Shown piece by piece: positions 1 through 6,937 of a DNA stretch of 64,000 bases. A model generated the notes under the pieces. The model was not told the origin of the DNA. It made no database searches and saw only the letters and a list, made by a program, of their open reading frames with translations. A program made the translations under genes and the position numbers. The DNA is from Synechococcus sp. CC9902 (GTDB taxonomy: Bacteria; Cyanobacteriota; Cyanobacteriia; PCC-6307; Cyanobiaceae), in NCBI RefSeq assembly GCF_000012505.1, contig NC_007513.1, forward strand, positions 1,426,001 through 1,490,000, written 5' to 3'. The stretch's first letter is position 1, and each line of letters starts with the position of its first letter.

Positions 1-286
1 ATTCATCGGCGACAGTGCCGTAAACCTCAATGCTGAAGCCATCGCCGAGTTCAGCATGCTTTTGGAGGTATTCCTGAACAGGGGGGTTGGAGACATGTGC
101 GCTGAAAGCCTCGTCGTTGGCATAGACCTCTGACCAAACAAATGCTTGAGGATCATCCGGATCCTGGTCAAAGGTGTGGTGGATCATTCCCGACTCAGAT
201 GCCTGAACTGCTTCGTCGGTGGCTCGCGCAAGCTCTAAGTAAGCATCGACGCATCCAGGCTTCACATGGATACGGGCCAACAGCAT
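1..286 (-). CDS. Antibiotic biosynthesis monooxygenase-like (ABM/YgiN fold) protein, 3' end cut by window edge
   Basis: The minus strand is open from an ATG at 286 to the window edge, giving 95 residues without a stop. It begins MLLARIHVKPG and continues with a dimeric alpha-beta barrel (ABM) pattern: a short strand, an ELARATDEAV-type helix, then a strand around the residues VWSEVYANDEAF. Small ABM proteins are usually 95-105 residues, so only a few C-terminal residues are probably missing. Members are quinol or small-molecule monooxygenases, or have no known substrate. Function here is inferred from fold pattern only. Confidence 0.7.
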   Translation of the reverse strand, partial: MLLARIHVKPGCVDAYLELARATDEAVQASESGMIHHTFDQDPDDPQAFVWSEVYANDEAFSAHVSNPPVQEYLQKHAELGDGFSIEVYGTVADE

Positions 287-756
287 GAAGGGTGTCGTCT
301 GATCAAAAACAGCCATTGAATTCGGAAGCTATGGAAGCAATCTTTCATGAATCACACCCCGAGTCTGTTCATCGGGCCCTTGGTGGGAGACCACATTTTC
401 CAGCGGAGCCTCATCATTCTCGGCCCAGCCGATTTACCCAGACACGACTAGATATCCAGCGATTCCCACACGTCCGCCAACAAAACGCTGATTCCAAAAG
501 TATTGGTCTGGCTTATCCCAAAATGGTGATGCCACTATCTCGATCCTCACCGCTGGAGCTGGACTCGATTGGCTCGGATGAAGGCTGACGATTCCAAGAA
601 TCCAGCCAATTGCGGAACGCTTTGATGAAAGCCACGGCTCATAGAAACACTGAGCTAATCAAAACTTGGATTTGTACGTTGTCGAGCCCACCCACTTACT
701 ACAACCGGCGCTGACGTTCAGTCGGGCAAACAACCGAGCAACCACCAAAGTGGCTT
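287..756. other. Gene-poor stretch with one doubtful small ORF
   Basis: No convincing gene fills this 470-nt stretch. A plus-strand frame at 292-588 starts with GTG and has an unstructured, low-quality composition, so I treat it as spurious. On the minus strand a 38-residue frame at 550-434 (GTG start) has a more protein-like composition, with FWDKPDQYFWNQRF followed by a glycine-rich hydrophobic end. It could be a small membrane peptide or a gene remnant. No RNA gene or repeat was recognised. Confidence 0.4.
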
Positions 757-954
757 TCACAGCAGTCCTGCCGAGATGGAAGCTTCCTCGGCCTGCGATA
801 ACGAATCAGGATCTAAATCCATATCAGCGATGACGCTTTGAATCAGATCGCGTGTGAGGCGAAACCTCTCTTTCTTTGATGCAGAACGAGGCCAATCATC
901 GATGCCTTCAAGGATCGGGGTATTGCTGCAAATGCCGTCAAGGATCTTTGCCAT
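757..954 (-). CDS. Small conserved hypothetical protein, paralogue of the island gene at 3383-3577
   Basis: 65 residues from an ATG at 954. The family is not one I can name. The C-terminal half contains FRLTRDLIQSVIADMDLDPD followed by a Ser/Gln/Glu-rich helix and ends SAGLL. That half is nearly identical to the island protein at 3383-3577: 62 nt (794-855 against 3479-3540, in inverted orientation) match exactly, while the first third has drifted. Both copies keep the DDWPRS motif upstream. Conservation in two copies supports real coding. The acidic and amphipathic make-up suggests a small protein-binding or dimerising module, which is inference only. Confidence 0.6.
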   Translation of the reverse strand: MAKILDGICSNTPILEGIDDWPRSASKKERFRLTRDLIQSVIADMDLDPDSLSQAEEASISAGLL

Positions 955-981
955 TACGTCTAAAGATGCGTTAAGGAAAGA

Positions 982-1320
982 TCAGACAAACGTACGTCCA
1001 TTCCAGCCCCAGTCCGAGGCGTTCACATCATCAAAGCCAATATAAATACGATCCTTAGAGATACCTAAAGACGCCTTTATCAACTCACAAAATTGATCTG
1101 ACATTTCCGGAGGAGCCAATGCTCCAATGGACTTGATCTCGACATAAGCACAGGGCTCATTACTCCCCGCGAAGGTCATTGGAACGCCGGAGTCCAAAAG
1201 CGTCATTACATATGACTCAGGCTTCCCCGTAGCACTAGCAAGAGCCGCAGACAGCTTTTTCAAAAGAGCATCTGGTGTCTGGACATCTGAAATATTTGTC
1301 CTGACGTTAATGAGAGGCAT
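982..1320 (-). CDS. MIF/phenylpyruvate tautomerase family protein
   Basis: The protein begins MPLINVRTN, so removal of Met exposes the Pro1 that acts as catalytic base in the tautomerase/MIF superfamily. I chose the ATG at 1320 over an in-frame start three codons earlier for this reason. Length (112 aa) and the closing segment IYIGFDDVNASDWGWNG match MIF-type proteins, which tautomerise phenylpyruvate and related enols. The physiological substrate in cyanobacteria is not known. Upstream is a gap of about 200 nt. The neighbours are small hypotheticals. Confidence 0.85.
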   Translation of the reverse strand: MPLINVRTNISDVQTPDALLKKLSAALASATGKPESYVMTLLDSGVPMTFAGSNEPCAYVEIKSIGALAPPEMSDQFCELIKASLGISKDRIYIGFDDVNASDWGWNGRTFV

Positions 1321-1533
1321 CTTTAGCAAGACAACAGATACATATTATGGCCATAAAGCCTAGATATGTCAGGCGCACTGATCAATCTTGAACTAGGTTT
1401 TCAGAGCAGTAGCGCAACCGGAAATCAAATTTATTTAGGAAACCCTCAAGAAACTCAGTAAATCAAATAATCACATAGTTTCACTCAATTAGTAAGGATT
1501 TACGCTACTTTTTACAGCTTTAGGCGACAGTAA

Positions 1534-1800
1534 TTATGCCGCTTTGGAATGACTACGTTTCGCTCTGCGTGGCTTGCCTTGCTTTGGGTGCTCAGATGCC
1601 TTGAGGTAAACCTTCTTGCCCTTGGCATCGATTCGATACAAGCCGCCTTTTGGGCCTCTATGAATCTCGGACACTTGGTCGACTCGCACCGTCTGCTGAG
1701 TCCGCTCTTTAAGCGTTGACTCCTTCGGCTGATCAAGCTTTTTGAGGAACAGCCATTCCATCAACGAACCAAGAGCATTGAACACAACCAGAAAGCTCAA
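1534..1800 (-). CDS. Small basic hypothetical protein with a GPKGG...KKVYL motif
   Basis: 88 residues if the TTG at 1800 is used, 75 if the ATG at 1761 is used. The first ~20 residues are hydrophobic (LVVFNALG...EWLFL). The rest is strongly basic and holds HRGPKGGLYRIDAKGKKVYL, which resembles the short basic adaptor motif found in chlorovirus and some bacterial proteins (GPxGGxYxxxxGxKVYL). The tail is rich in Lys/Arg. A nucleic-acid-binding or membrane-tethered basic peptide is possible. No function can be assigned, and the start is uncertain. Confidence 0.5.
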   Translation of the reverse strand: MSFLVVFNALGSLMEWLFLKKLDQPKESTLKERTQQTVRVDQVSEIHRGPKGGLYRIDAKGKKVYLKASEHPKQGKPRRAKRSHSKAA

Positions 1801-1826
1801 GTAACAGCTCTAATAAAGCGTTGCTG

Positions 1827-1946
1827 TCAAGAGTTCAGTGCACTGACCAAGACGCAGAGAGCTGCTGTCCCGATGGTTAGCAGCCACGTAATTGCCTGTG
1901 GTTGTGCCCGACGAATGTGCGAGGTTCGCTTGAATAGTGAAGACAT
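1827..1946 (-). CDS. Putative 39-residue membrane peptide
   Basis: ATG at 1946 is preceded by a purine-rich AAGGGGATG stretch that could serve as ribosome-binding site. The product has a basic N-terminus (SSLFKRTSHIRRAQ) and one predicted transmembrane helix (AITWLLTIGTAALCVLVSAL). A longer upstream frame to 2057 has poor composition, so the internal ATG is preferred. Single-span peptides like this are common in picocyanobacteria. Function unknown. Confidence 0.4.
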   Translation of the reverse strand: MSSLFKRTSHIRRAQPQAITWLLTIGTAALCVLVSALNS

Positions 1947-2114
1947 CACATCCCCTTTGAACCGAGTGTTTCGACTTTTTCTACCAGCAGAGCCGCTTAC
2001 CGCCATTTGGCGCACATTTTGGCGCAGAAAAATGATACTTAACCGTTTCGGCATCAAAAAGGCGACCCTTACAAGCCGCCGAAAAAGCTGTCCGTGACTG
2101 GTTTATTCTAAAAA

Positions 2115-2167
2115 TGGAGCCAAGCGGATTCGAACCGCTGACCCCCTGCATGCCATACAGGTGCTCT
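2115..2167 (-). repeat. Displaced 3' fragment of tRNA-Ala (distal att repeat)
   Basis: 53 nt match the 3' part of the intact tRNA-Ala(GGC) gene at 6803-6855 with a single A/G difference in the anticodon-stem region. The match stops at the D-arm side, and the following bases do not form a tRNA 5' half. This is what remains of the original tRNA end after integration restored the gene on the other side. The flank at about 2040-2114 also loosely resembles the flank at 6745-6802. Confidence 0.88.
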
Positions 2168-2298
2168 TTAGCTAAAACCTATTGGTACGACTAGGCCAGA
2201 GCAGAAGTATTAAATTTTTAGAGTAATTTTTAGAGTAGAGCTGTCCTAGCGGCTTAAACGCGCAAGAACCGTTGACAGCACTACTAGGTCGCCCTTTC

Positions 2299-2321
2299 TC
2301 AAGGTTGTATTACTACCTTGA
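2299..2321. repeat. Inverted repeat upstream of the island operon
   Basis: TCAAGGT (2299-2305) and ACCTTGA (2315-2321) are perfect inverted arms around a 9-nt centre, about 130 nt before the first operon gene. It may be an operator for an island regulator or a weak hairpin. No T-run follows, so a terminator is less likely. Confidence 0.4.
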
Positions 2322-2395
2322 AAGCATCAAATAAGGACCACCGAAGCAGCCCTTATTCGCTGTGCTACGCCGACTAGCCACCGTAAGACTGGCCA

Positions 2396-2423
2396 GTTAC
2401 ATATTAACGAAGGAAGCTACAAT
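2396..2423 (+). promoter_or_regulatory. Candidate sigma-70 type promoter of the island operon
   Basis: GTTACA (2396-2401) and TACAAT (2418-2423) are separated by 16 nt and lie 27 nt upstream of the first operon ATG at 2451. The -10 matches 5 of 6 consensus bases, the -35 about 4 of 6. Pattern match only. Confidence 0.35.
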
Positions 2424-2450
2424 AAAACTATCTTAAAACAGTCTTTTTGA

Positions 2451-2627
2451 ATGCCTAAACGTCAGCTACCTATCGAGGCTGAGCTGATCATCAACCGTCT
2501 TCGCTTGGAGGCAAATGTTGAGCATCAGTATGCATTAATTGATACGGATGACGATGCACCATCTGTGCCGTCATTTGATCCAATGAGCAATCCACAGAGC
2601 CGTCGCACAGCAACCCATGTCAGCTGA
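2451..2627 (+). CDS. Island operon gene 1, hypothetical protein (58 aa)
   Basis: ATG at 2451, TGA at 2625-2627. The product starts MPKRQLPIEAELIINRLRLEAN, with a helical N-terminal half, an acidic DTDDDAP stretch, then a Pro/Ser-rich tail ending HVS. It overlaps the next start (ATG 2617) by 11 nt, which supports translational coupling and real coding despite its size. No family recognised. A small DNA- or protein-binding accessory factor of the operon is possible but unproven. Confidence 0.5.
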   Translation: MPKRQLPIEAELIINRLRLEANVEHQYALIDTDDDAPSVPSFDPMSNPQSRRTATHVS

Positions 2628-3033
2628 ATACCAATCAATCGACGACCAGATCAAGGCGTCTTATCAGTCCGCTTCACAAGTGGAAACTCAGGCCCGTCAG
2701 CTTGAGGCTCGTATCGCCAAAATAGATGGTGCAAAGCGCCACTTACCGGCACGACGTTATGGGCAACCTGTAGACCTCAACAAAATCCGCAGTAACCTCA
2801 CACTTACAAGCCTTATTGCACAAGATTCCGCAGAGCTATCTCACTTTTGCGGCATTGATCCAAGCCTTCGGCACCGTATCGACGAGGAGCGCGAGGCCCA
2901 AGCCATGCGCGTCGAGGCGTTGCGCATGCAAACCGAGGCTCTACGGCAGCAAAACGCTCAGGCGCAGGCCGATCGTGATCGTGCTTTTCACGCCGGGGTT
3001 AATCCAGCCACTCATCGTCGCCACGGGTACTGA
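2617..3033 (+). CDS. Island operon gene 2, coiled-coil hypothetical protein
   Basis: 138 residues. The first ~45 residues and residues ~90-125 are rich in Glu, Gln, Arg and Ala with heptad-like spacing (QVETQARQLEARI, then DEEREAQAMRVEALRMQTEA), indicating two coiled-coil segments around a more mixed centre (LTLTSLIAQDSAELSHFCGID). No enzyme motif is visible. Stop TGA and the next ATG overlap as TGATG at 3031-3035, so it is translated together with gene 3. Unknown role. The coiled coils suggest self-assembly or a structural partner. Confidence 0.6.
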   Translation: MSAEYQSIDDQIKASYQSASQVETQARQLEARIAKIDGAKRHLPARRYGQPVDLNKIRSNLTLTSLIAQDSAELSHFCGIDPSLRHRIDEEREAQAMRVEALRMQTEALRQQNAQAQADRDRAFHAGVNPATHRRHGY

Positions 3034-3386
3034 TGCTTTCACGACCACACCCTTGCTTGGGATGGCTGCACGTCACACCCAATGACACCCGCAAGCTCTT
3101 GGATCGCTTGCTGAAGGATCGTGATGCTGCTCTAGAGGCAGACCCAATCCATAGCGGTATGCCGCAAGCGTTCATCGACTGGACGTGGCAAACCTGGTTG
3201 CCCGGCAACATGCACCGCTATCAGGCTCAGGTTGAGGAACACGTCCGTTACCTCGACCTCAAGATCGATGGTTTGAACAAAGATCTCGAACACATCGCTG
3301 GTGGTGTTCTTGATGACCGTGACGCTGCTACGGACCTACGTGATCGCCTCAAACGTGAACTTGCTTCAACAGCACTGCAGTCATGA
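3033..3386 (+). CDS. Island operon gene 3, helical hypothetical protein
   Basis: 117 residues, starting at the ATG that overlaps the stop of gene 2. Largely helical and charged: DTRKLLDRLLKDRDAALEAD, a Trp-containing middle (FIDWTWQTWLPGN), then VEEHVRYLDLKIDGLNKDLE and a basic C-terminal helix. The last four bases overlap gene 4 (ATGA at 3383-3386). No catalytic motif or named family seen. Its position in a four-gene cluster with start/stop overlaps implies a common complex or pathway with genes 1, 2 and 4. Confidence 0.6.
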   Translation: MLSRPHPCLGWLHVTPNDTRKLLDRLLKDRDAALEADPIHSGMPQAFIDWTWQTWLPGNMHRYQAQVEEHVRYLDLKIDGLNKDLEHIAGGVLDDRDAATDLRDRLKRELASTALQS

Positions 3387-3577
3387 GCAACATCCTTGAT
3401 CACATCGCTCCAACACCAGTTCTTGATGTTGTGGACGATTGGCCTCGATCAACGACACGCACGGAATGGTTTCGCCTTACACGCGATCTGATTCAAAGCG
3501 TCATCGCTGATATGGATTTAGATCCTGATTCGTTATCGCAAGTCGAGGAAGCTTTTATCTCTGCAGGACTGCTGTGA
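3383..3577 (+). CDS. Island operon gene 4, small conserved protein, paralogue of 757-954
   Basis: 64 residues from an ATG overlapping gene 3. It has the DDWPRS motif near residue 20 and the same C-terminal half as the protein encoded outside the island at 757-954, with 62 identical nucleotides. The N-terminal third differs (MSNILDHIAPTPVLDVV here). The pair may reflect duplication between island and flank or gene conversion. This is the only operon gene with a relative in the window. Function unknown. Confidence 0.65.
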   Translation: MSNILDHIAPTPVLDVVDDWPRSTTRTEWFRLTRDLIQSVIADMDLDPDSLSQVEEAFISAGLL

Positions 3578-3709
3578 GAGTTGCGCTTGGTTACGTAACC
3601 AACTAAACGTCAAAGGATCAGATGCGGGGATGGGATGGAGAGAGGCTGAGAGGGGGAGATTGGTGAGAGATAATGAAAAGAGATCTAGAACAAGACAGAC
3701 CGCACAAAG

Positions 3710-4738
3710 ATGAAGCAGGAAACTCAGGACTTTCTGGACTTTATAGATCGAGAGCTTAATCCAGGCACTATCACCATTGAGAAATGGAAGAAGTATCTCA
3801 AAAAGCTTCCCCAGATCTACAACGGCGACATAGCATTCCGATTGCTATTCGATTGGCACTGGGACCGAACAAATAGCATAGGACGCGCATTCTTCAAACA
3901 CGACTCACTTAATACGGAAGATTACATTTACACCAAGCAAGTGGAAATAATCGGAAGCGCAGGCATGCATTTCCATAACCTTGGATATCAATACCAGGAG
4001 CTTATCAAATGCCACGCACGATGCGACTTTCTAGGCAAGTCTATTCTTGAAATTGGAGGATCACTTCCCAACGACCTACTCTTCGAACATCTTGGGATTG
4101 AGTCATACATCAACATCGAATCTCCTGACTATATTGAAGCCAAGTCAGGCTCGACATATAGCTCCAAGCACGGCGACCACGAGAGGAGACAAACAATCTT
4201 CTGCAATGCGGAAGAGATCGACAAGAAAGTCAACAACGAATCAATCGACAGCATCTTTTCGGTCGCATGCTTTGAACATATTTACGACCTACCAGCAGCA
4301 CTAGAAGCATGCCATGCTTGCAGCAAGAAGGGAGGCACCCTCTATTCATTCTTCGCACCAATTTATTCACAAATCGACGAAGGAGACCATGGCGTCATCC
4401 CTCAGCATGAGAGATTCCCAGAGAAGCCCATCGGACTTCACTTACTCTCACGAGAAGATCAGAGAAAGAAACTGATCAGCGCAGGCATTACCGACCCCAA
4501 AGAGATCCAAGACTTTTTGGGTCGAGTCAACTTCAACCGAGTCCCCAATCGTCTTCTCTACAAAGACTATGAAAGGATCTGCACCGAATCTCCATATGCC
4601 GTTTTAGAGCTTGATCGGCAAGATGAATACAACATATCCAAAAGATTCCCGCGTCAGTTTGCAGAGGTTAGATCATCCAACATACATATCAACAATATGA
4701 TGACATTGGGTTTCAGGATTCATCTACTAAAAGCATAA
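3710..4738 (+). CDS. SAM-dependent methyltransferase-like protein (island cargo)
   Basis: 342 residues. A class I methyltransferase core is visible in the middle: a motif I-like stretch SILEIGGSLPNDLL (about residues 111-124), an acidic strand end (INIESPDY) and a motif IV-like IDSIFSVACFEHIYDLPAAL, the layout of Methyltransf_11-type enzymes. The N-terminal ~100 residues and the C-terminal ~130 residues are not recognised and may bind the substrate, such as a sugar or surface glycan. The gene is clearly AT-richer than core genes and stands alone, with a 132-nt gap from the operon. Acquisition with the island is likely. Confidence 0.7.
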   Translation: MKQETQDFLDFIDRELNPGTITIEKWKKYLKKLPQIYNGDIAFRLLFDWHWDRTNSIGRAFFKHDSLNTEDYIYTKQVEIIGSAGMHFHNLGYQYQELIKCHARCDFLGKSILEIGGSLPNDLLFEHLGIESYINIESPDYIEAKSGSTYSSKHGDHERRQTIFCNAEEIDKKVNNESIDSIFSVACFEHIYDLPAALEACHACSKKGGTLYSFFAPIYSQIDEGDHGVIPQHERFPEKPIGLHLLSREDQRKKLISAGITDPKEIQDFLGRVNFNRVPNRLLYKDYERICTESPYAVLELDRQDEYNISKRFPRQFAEVRSSNIHINNMMTLGFRIHLLKA

Positions 4739-4990
4739 ACTGCACCCCCTTTGCCTCAACACAAAAACTTAGCAATACAAACGCATCTGATATTACTTGA
4801 TTCTGCAACTACTTGTTTCCAGGTCTACGGTGCAATCCAAGGCTGTATCTAGCATGAATCGTTCCCCCGTATTGATACAGATAATTTCATCATTGCACCA
4901 GCTATTAGGCGATCAAGTGATCAACGGCTAGCATCTCAGTAATATATATTGTTTTCAGTAAAATAAATTGAGCTGATAGCATGATAACCC

Positions 4991-5518
4991 ATGGCTAAAA
5001 CCACTTACAAGGAGCGTCAGTTACGTCGTCGTAGAGCTGCTGAATTACTCGCTGGAGGTTTATCGCCTGCTGATGCCGTGTCACGCCTGACAGCGGAGTG
5101 GGGGTGCAGTCGTCGAACAAGCCTGCGTGACGTAAATCTTGGGCAGGATGCGTTGTTAGAGAGCATCGACTCACAAACGCACGCGCAATTAGCTGCATGG
5201 TGTGTGGCGTCATATGCACGACTGATGAACAAGGCTGAGAAGGCACATCAATACGGTGCAGCGATTGGTGCATTGAACGGCTTGGTGCGATTGGTGGTGG
5301 AGCCTCAGATGCAGATCGCGAATAAGCGCACGTTTAACGGCAGCAGGCTGCAGCAGATAGCACAATTCAGGTATACCCATGGCATGCCAATTACCTCGCT
5401 TTTTAGTTATCGGCAGCGACTAATCCTTCGTTATATCTCTCAACTGCCGCTTCCAGACTGGCTTCATCAACCCAGCTTCCGTAATGCTTCAAGTGAACTG
5501 CAACTGTGTGACCCATAA
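4991..5518 (+). CDS. HTH-like small protein of the island, C-terminus doubtful
   Basis: 175 residues as an open frame. The N-terminus is very basic (YKERQLRRRRAAELLAGG) and is followed by a helix-turn-helix-like pattern (LSPADAVSRLTAEWGCSRRT), reminiscent of phage small terminase or replication-initiator DNA-binding domains. A helical middle follows to about residue 110. The last ~40 residues overlap the integrase remnant on the other strand (5403-5518) and differ in composition, so the native gene was probably truncated or fused to other DNA near 5340-5400. Regulator or packaging-type protein; not certain. Confidence 0.5.
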   Translation: MAKTTYKERQLRRRRAAELLAGGLSPADAVSRLTAEWGCSRRTSLRDVNLGQDALLESIDSQTHAQLAAWCVASYARLMNKAEKAHQYGAAIGALNGLVRLVVEPQMQIANKRTFNGSRLQQIAQFRYTHGMPITSLFSYRQRLILRYISQLPLPDWLHQPSFRNASSELQLCDP

Positions 5519-6671
5519 GCGCAGCTGCTTGTCGAACATGCAAACCATTGTTTGACCAAACGTGACAGCGCCAGGCCCATGAATGTCTCAGCGAATAAGG
5601 AGTGACGCCTTCATTGGTGCGAACCAGATTTTTCCAAGGCTCATAACGCTTCAGCAACTGCCCAAACGCGTGACCGACTTGCTGGAAGGTGCCCTTGTCT
5701 TAAACCTTGCTGATCTCGTTCAAAACAGCCGCTGGCAGCTTCACCAAGCCGGATGAATACAGCTGCAACAACCGCTTGCCCTCACCTTCACGGCCAGCAA
5801 TATCCAGCGGTAAGCAGCGCCGTGGTGGCTTTGCCTTCTGCGCCAACGTTGCGATGTTCCGCTTAACGGCACCGGCGTAGAGCTTGTCGCCTTTAACGGT
5901 CAACAGAGCCAGCTCAGCAGGACGCAAACCAAACAGCGCAATCAGACCAGTTGCAAGGCGAAGGTCATGACGACCGTCAGCTTCCATTTGATCCAGCAAC
6001 GCGGCTAGGTCTTCTGGCTTGACTGGAGGCGTTAGCCGCTCCTCGGTAGAGGTTGCGGCTAACGCCGATCAGTTCATTGATGAACGCCTTCTCTGGTGGC
6101 AACCAACGCTGTGGCGCTCCTGCTTTGTTGACGGCAAAGGTCAAGAACGCACAGGCATCACCAAGGTTGCGCTTTCTGCCTTGGCCACCTGGTGCCATGC
6201 CCTTGAAATGCAGTTCCGCAAACCGCTTCAGCAACGCCCGTGAATCACGTGGTTTAGGTCTGCTTTTCATGCACTGCAAAACACGATCAAGACGCGTCCT
6301 GAGGTCAGCCAGCGTTGAGGTACGACGGCCTTCTTTGGTGCCCAGATACTCCTCAACAACAGCTGGCCAACCTTGATCCGCAGTGCCGTTGTGCTCTTCA
6401 GGAACAGCTAGTGCCTCAGTGTCCAAAGGACGGCCTCAGCAACGCTGACGTTCCTGGTTTCAACCAACTCACGAACGCGTGTGACGGCGTTCAAGATCAC
6501 CACCGATTTGGTGGCTTTCCACTCAATAGGCAGCACCTTGGCCGACTTGGTGCCGTCTTCGTAGCGGCGCGTCAGCTTGCATTTGCCGCTTTGAGCAATG
6601 ACATTCCAACCGTTTCCGTGGTTGTCCCTGATCTGGCGTCTCAGCGTTTGTTCCCACTTCTGTGGAGGCAT
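5403..6671 (-). pseudogene. Tyrosine recombinase/integrase, broken by two frameshifts and a stop
   Basis: Four minus-strand fragments join into one integrase of about 420 residues. Fragment 6671-6408 (basic arm-binding N-terminus) runs into 6426-5977 by a frameshift near 6420. A second frameshift near 6040 leads into the fragment ending at 5700, where the other frame reads on as ERLTPPVKPEDLAALLDQ. A TAA at 5702-5700 interrupts it in frame, after which DKGTFQQVGHAFG continues to 5403. Catalytic boxes remain: GLRPAEL (first Arg), SLRHSWA, and LMGHTVAVHLKHYGSW, which supplies the late His and the Tyr. It lies beside the tRNA-Ala target. As read, it cannot make a full protein. Confidence 0.88.
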
Positions 6672-6747
6672 GACTGCTTCCTGGATCTAGAGCAGGATTT
6701 AGAGCAGAACAGCCCCAGCAGGCTGTAGCAGGGTGTTGTCAGACAAC

Positions 6748-6769
6748 AAAAAAGCGGTCTTATGACCGC
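6748..6769 (-). terminator. Rho-independent terminator downstream of tRNA-Ala
   Basis: On the minus strand GCGGTC (from 6769) pairs with GACCGC around a 4-nt loop and is followed by six T residues (complement of 6748-6753). It sits 34 nt past the tRNA-Ala 3' end and would end its transcript. Confidence 0.75.
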
Positions 6770-6802
6770 CAAAAACCTTGTCTATGACTGTGGTTTTCCT
6801 GA

Positions 6803-6855
6803 TGGAGCCAAGCGGATTCGAACCGCTGACCCCCTGCATGCCATGCAGGTGCTCT
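6803..6855 (-). repeat. Proximal att repeat inside tRNA-Ala
   Basis: This 53-nt 3' part of the intact tRNA gene is the partner of the fragment at 2115-2167. Together they mark the island ends. Confidence 0.88.
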
Positions 6856-6875
6856 ACCAGCTGAGCTATGGCCCC
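6803..6875 (-). tRNA. tRNA-Ala (GGC)
   Basis: 73 nt. The acceptor stem GGGGCCA pairs with TGGCTCC (one G-T), discriminator A. The D-arm starts TAGCTCAGCTGG, the anticodon stem CCTGC/GCAGG holds the loop ATGGCAT with anticodon GGC, and the T-arm contains GGTTCGAATCC. CCA is not encoded. The gene is the integration target of the island on its 3' side. Confidence 0.97.
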
Positions 6876-6937
6876 AAAAACGATGGAATTGCCCTCGAGC
6901 AACCCTTCGTCGTGAGGACTTTACACCGTGAAGACCC

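Larger units (their letters stand above)
2115..6855. mobile_element. Genomic island integrated in tRNA-Ala(GGC), about 4.7 kb, integrase decayed
   Basis: The island is bounded by a direct repeat of the 3' 53 nt of tRNA-Ala (2115-2167 and 6803-6855, one mismatch). The tyrosine recombinase remnant (5403-6671) lies next to the intact tRNA, the usual layout of tRNA-targeting integrative elements. Cargo: an overlapping four-gene operon (2451-3577), a methyltransferase (3710-4738) and an HTH-like gene (4991-5518). Genes here look AT-richer and unlike the core genes on the right. The size and tRNA/recombinase layout recall tRNA-targeting integrative elements of marine picocyanobacteria. The broken integrase suggests it can no longer move by itself. 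Confidence 0.85.

Noticed and set aside
292-588. 98-residue plus-strand frame
   Set aside because: GTG start, low-quality composition (many Ser, Pro, His) and no recognisable pattern; the frame is probably chance.
1366-1461. 31-residue frame from ATG between the tautomerase and the basic protein
   Set aside because: Too short, no ribosome site and no other support.
6699-6902. Minus-strand frames crossing the tRNA-Ala gene
   Set aside because: They run through a clear tRNA and have the usual false translation of tRNA sequence.
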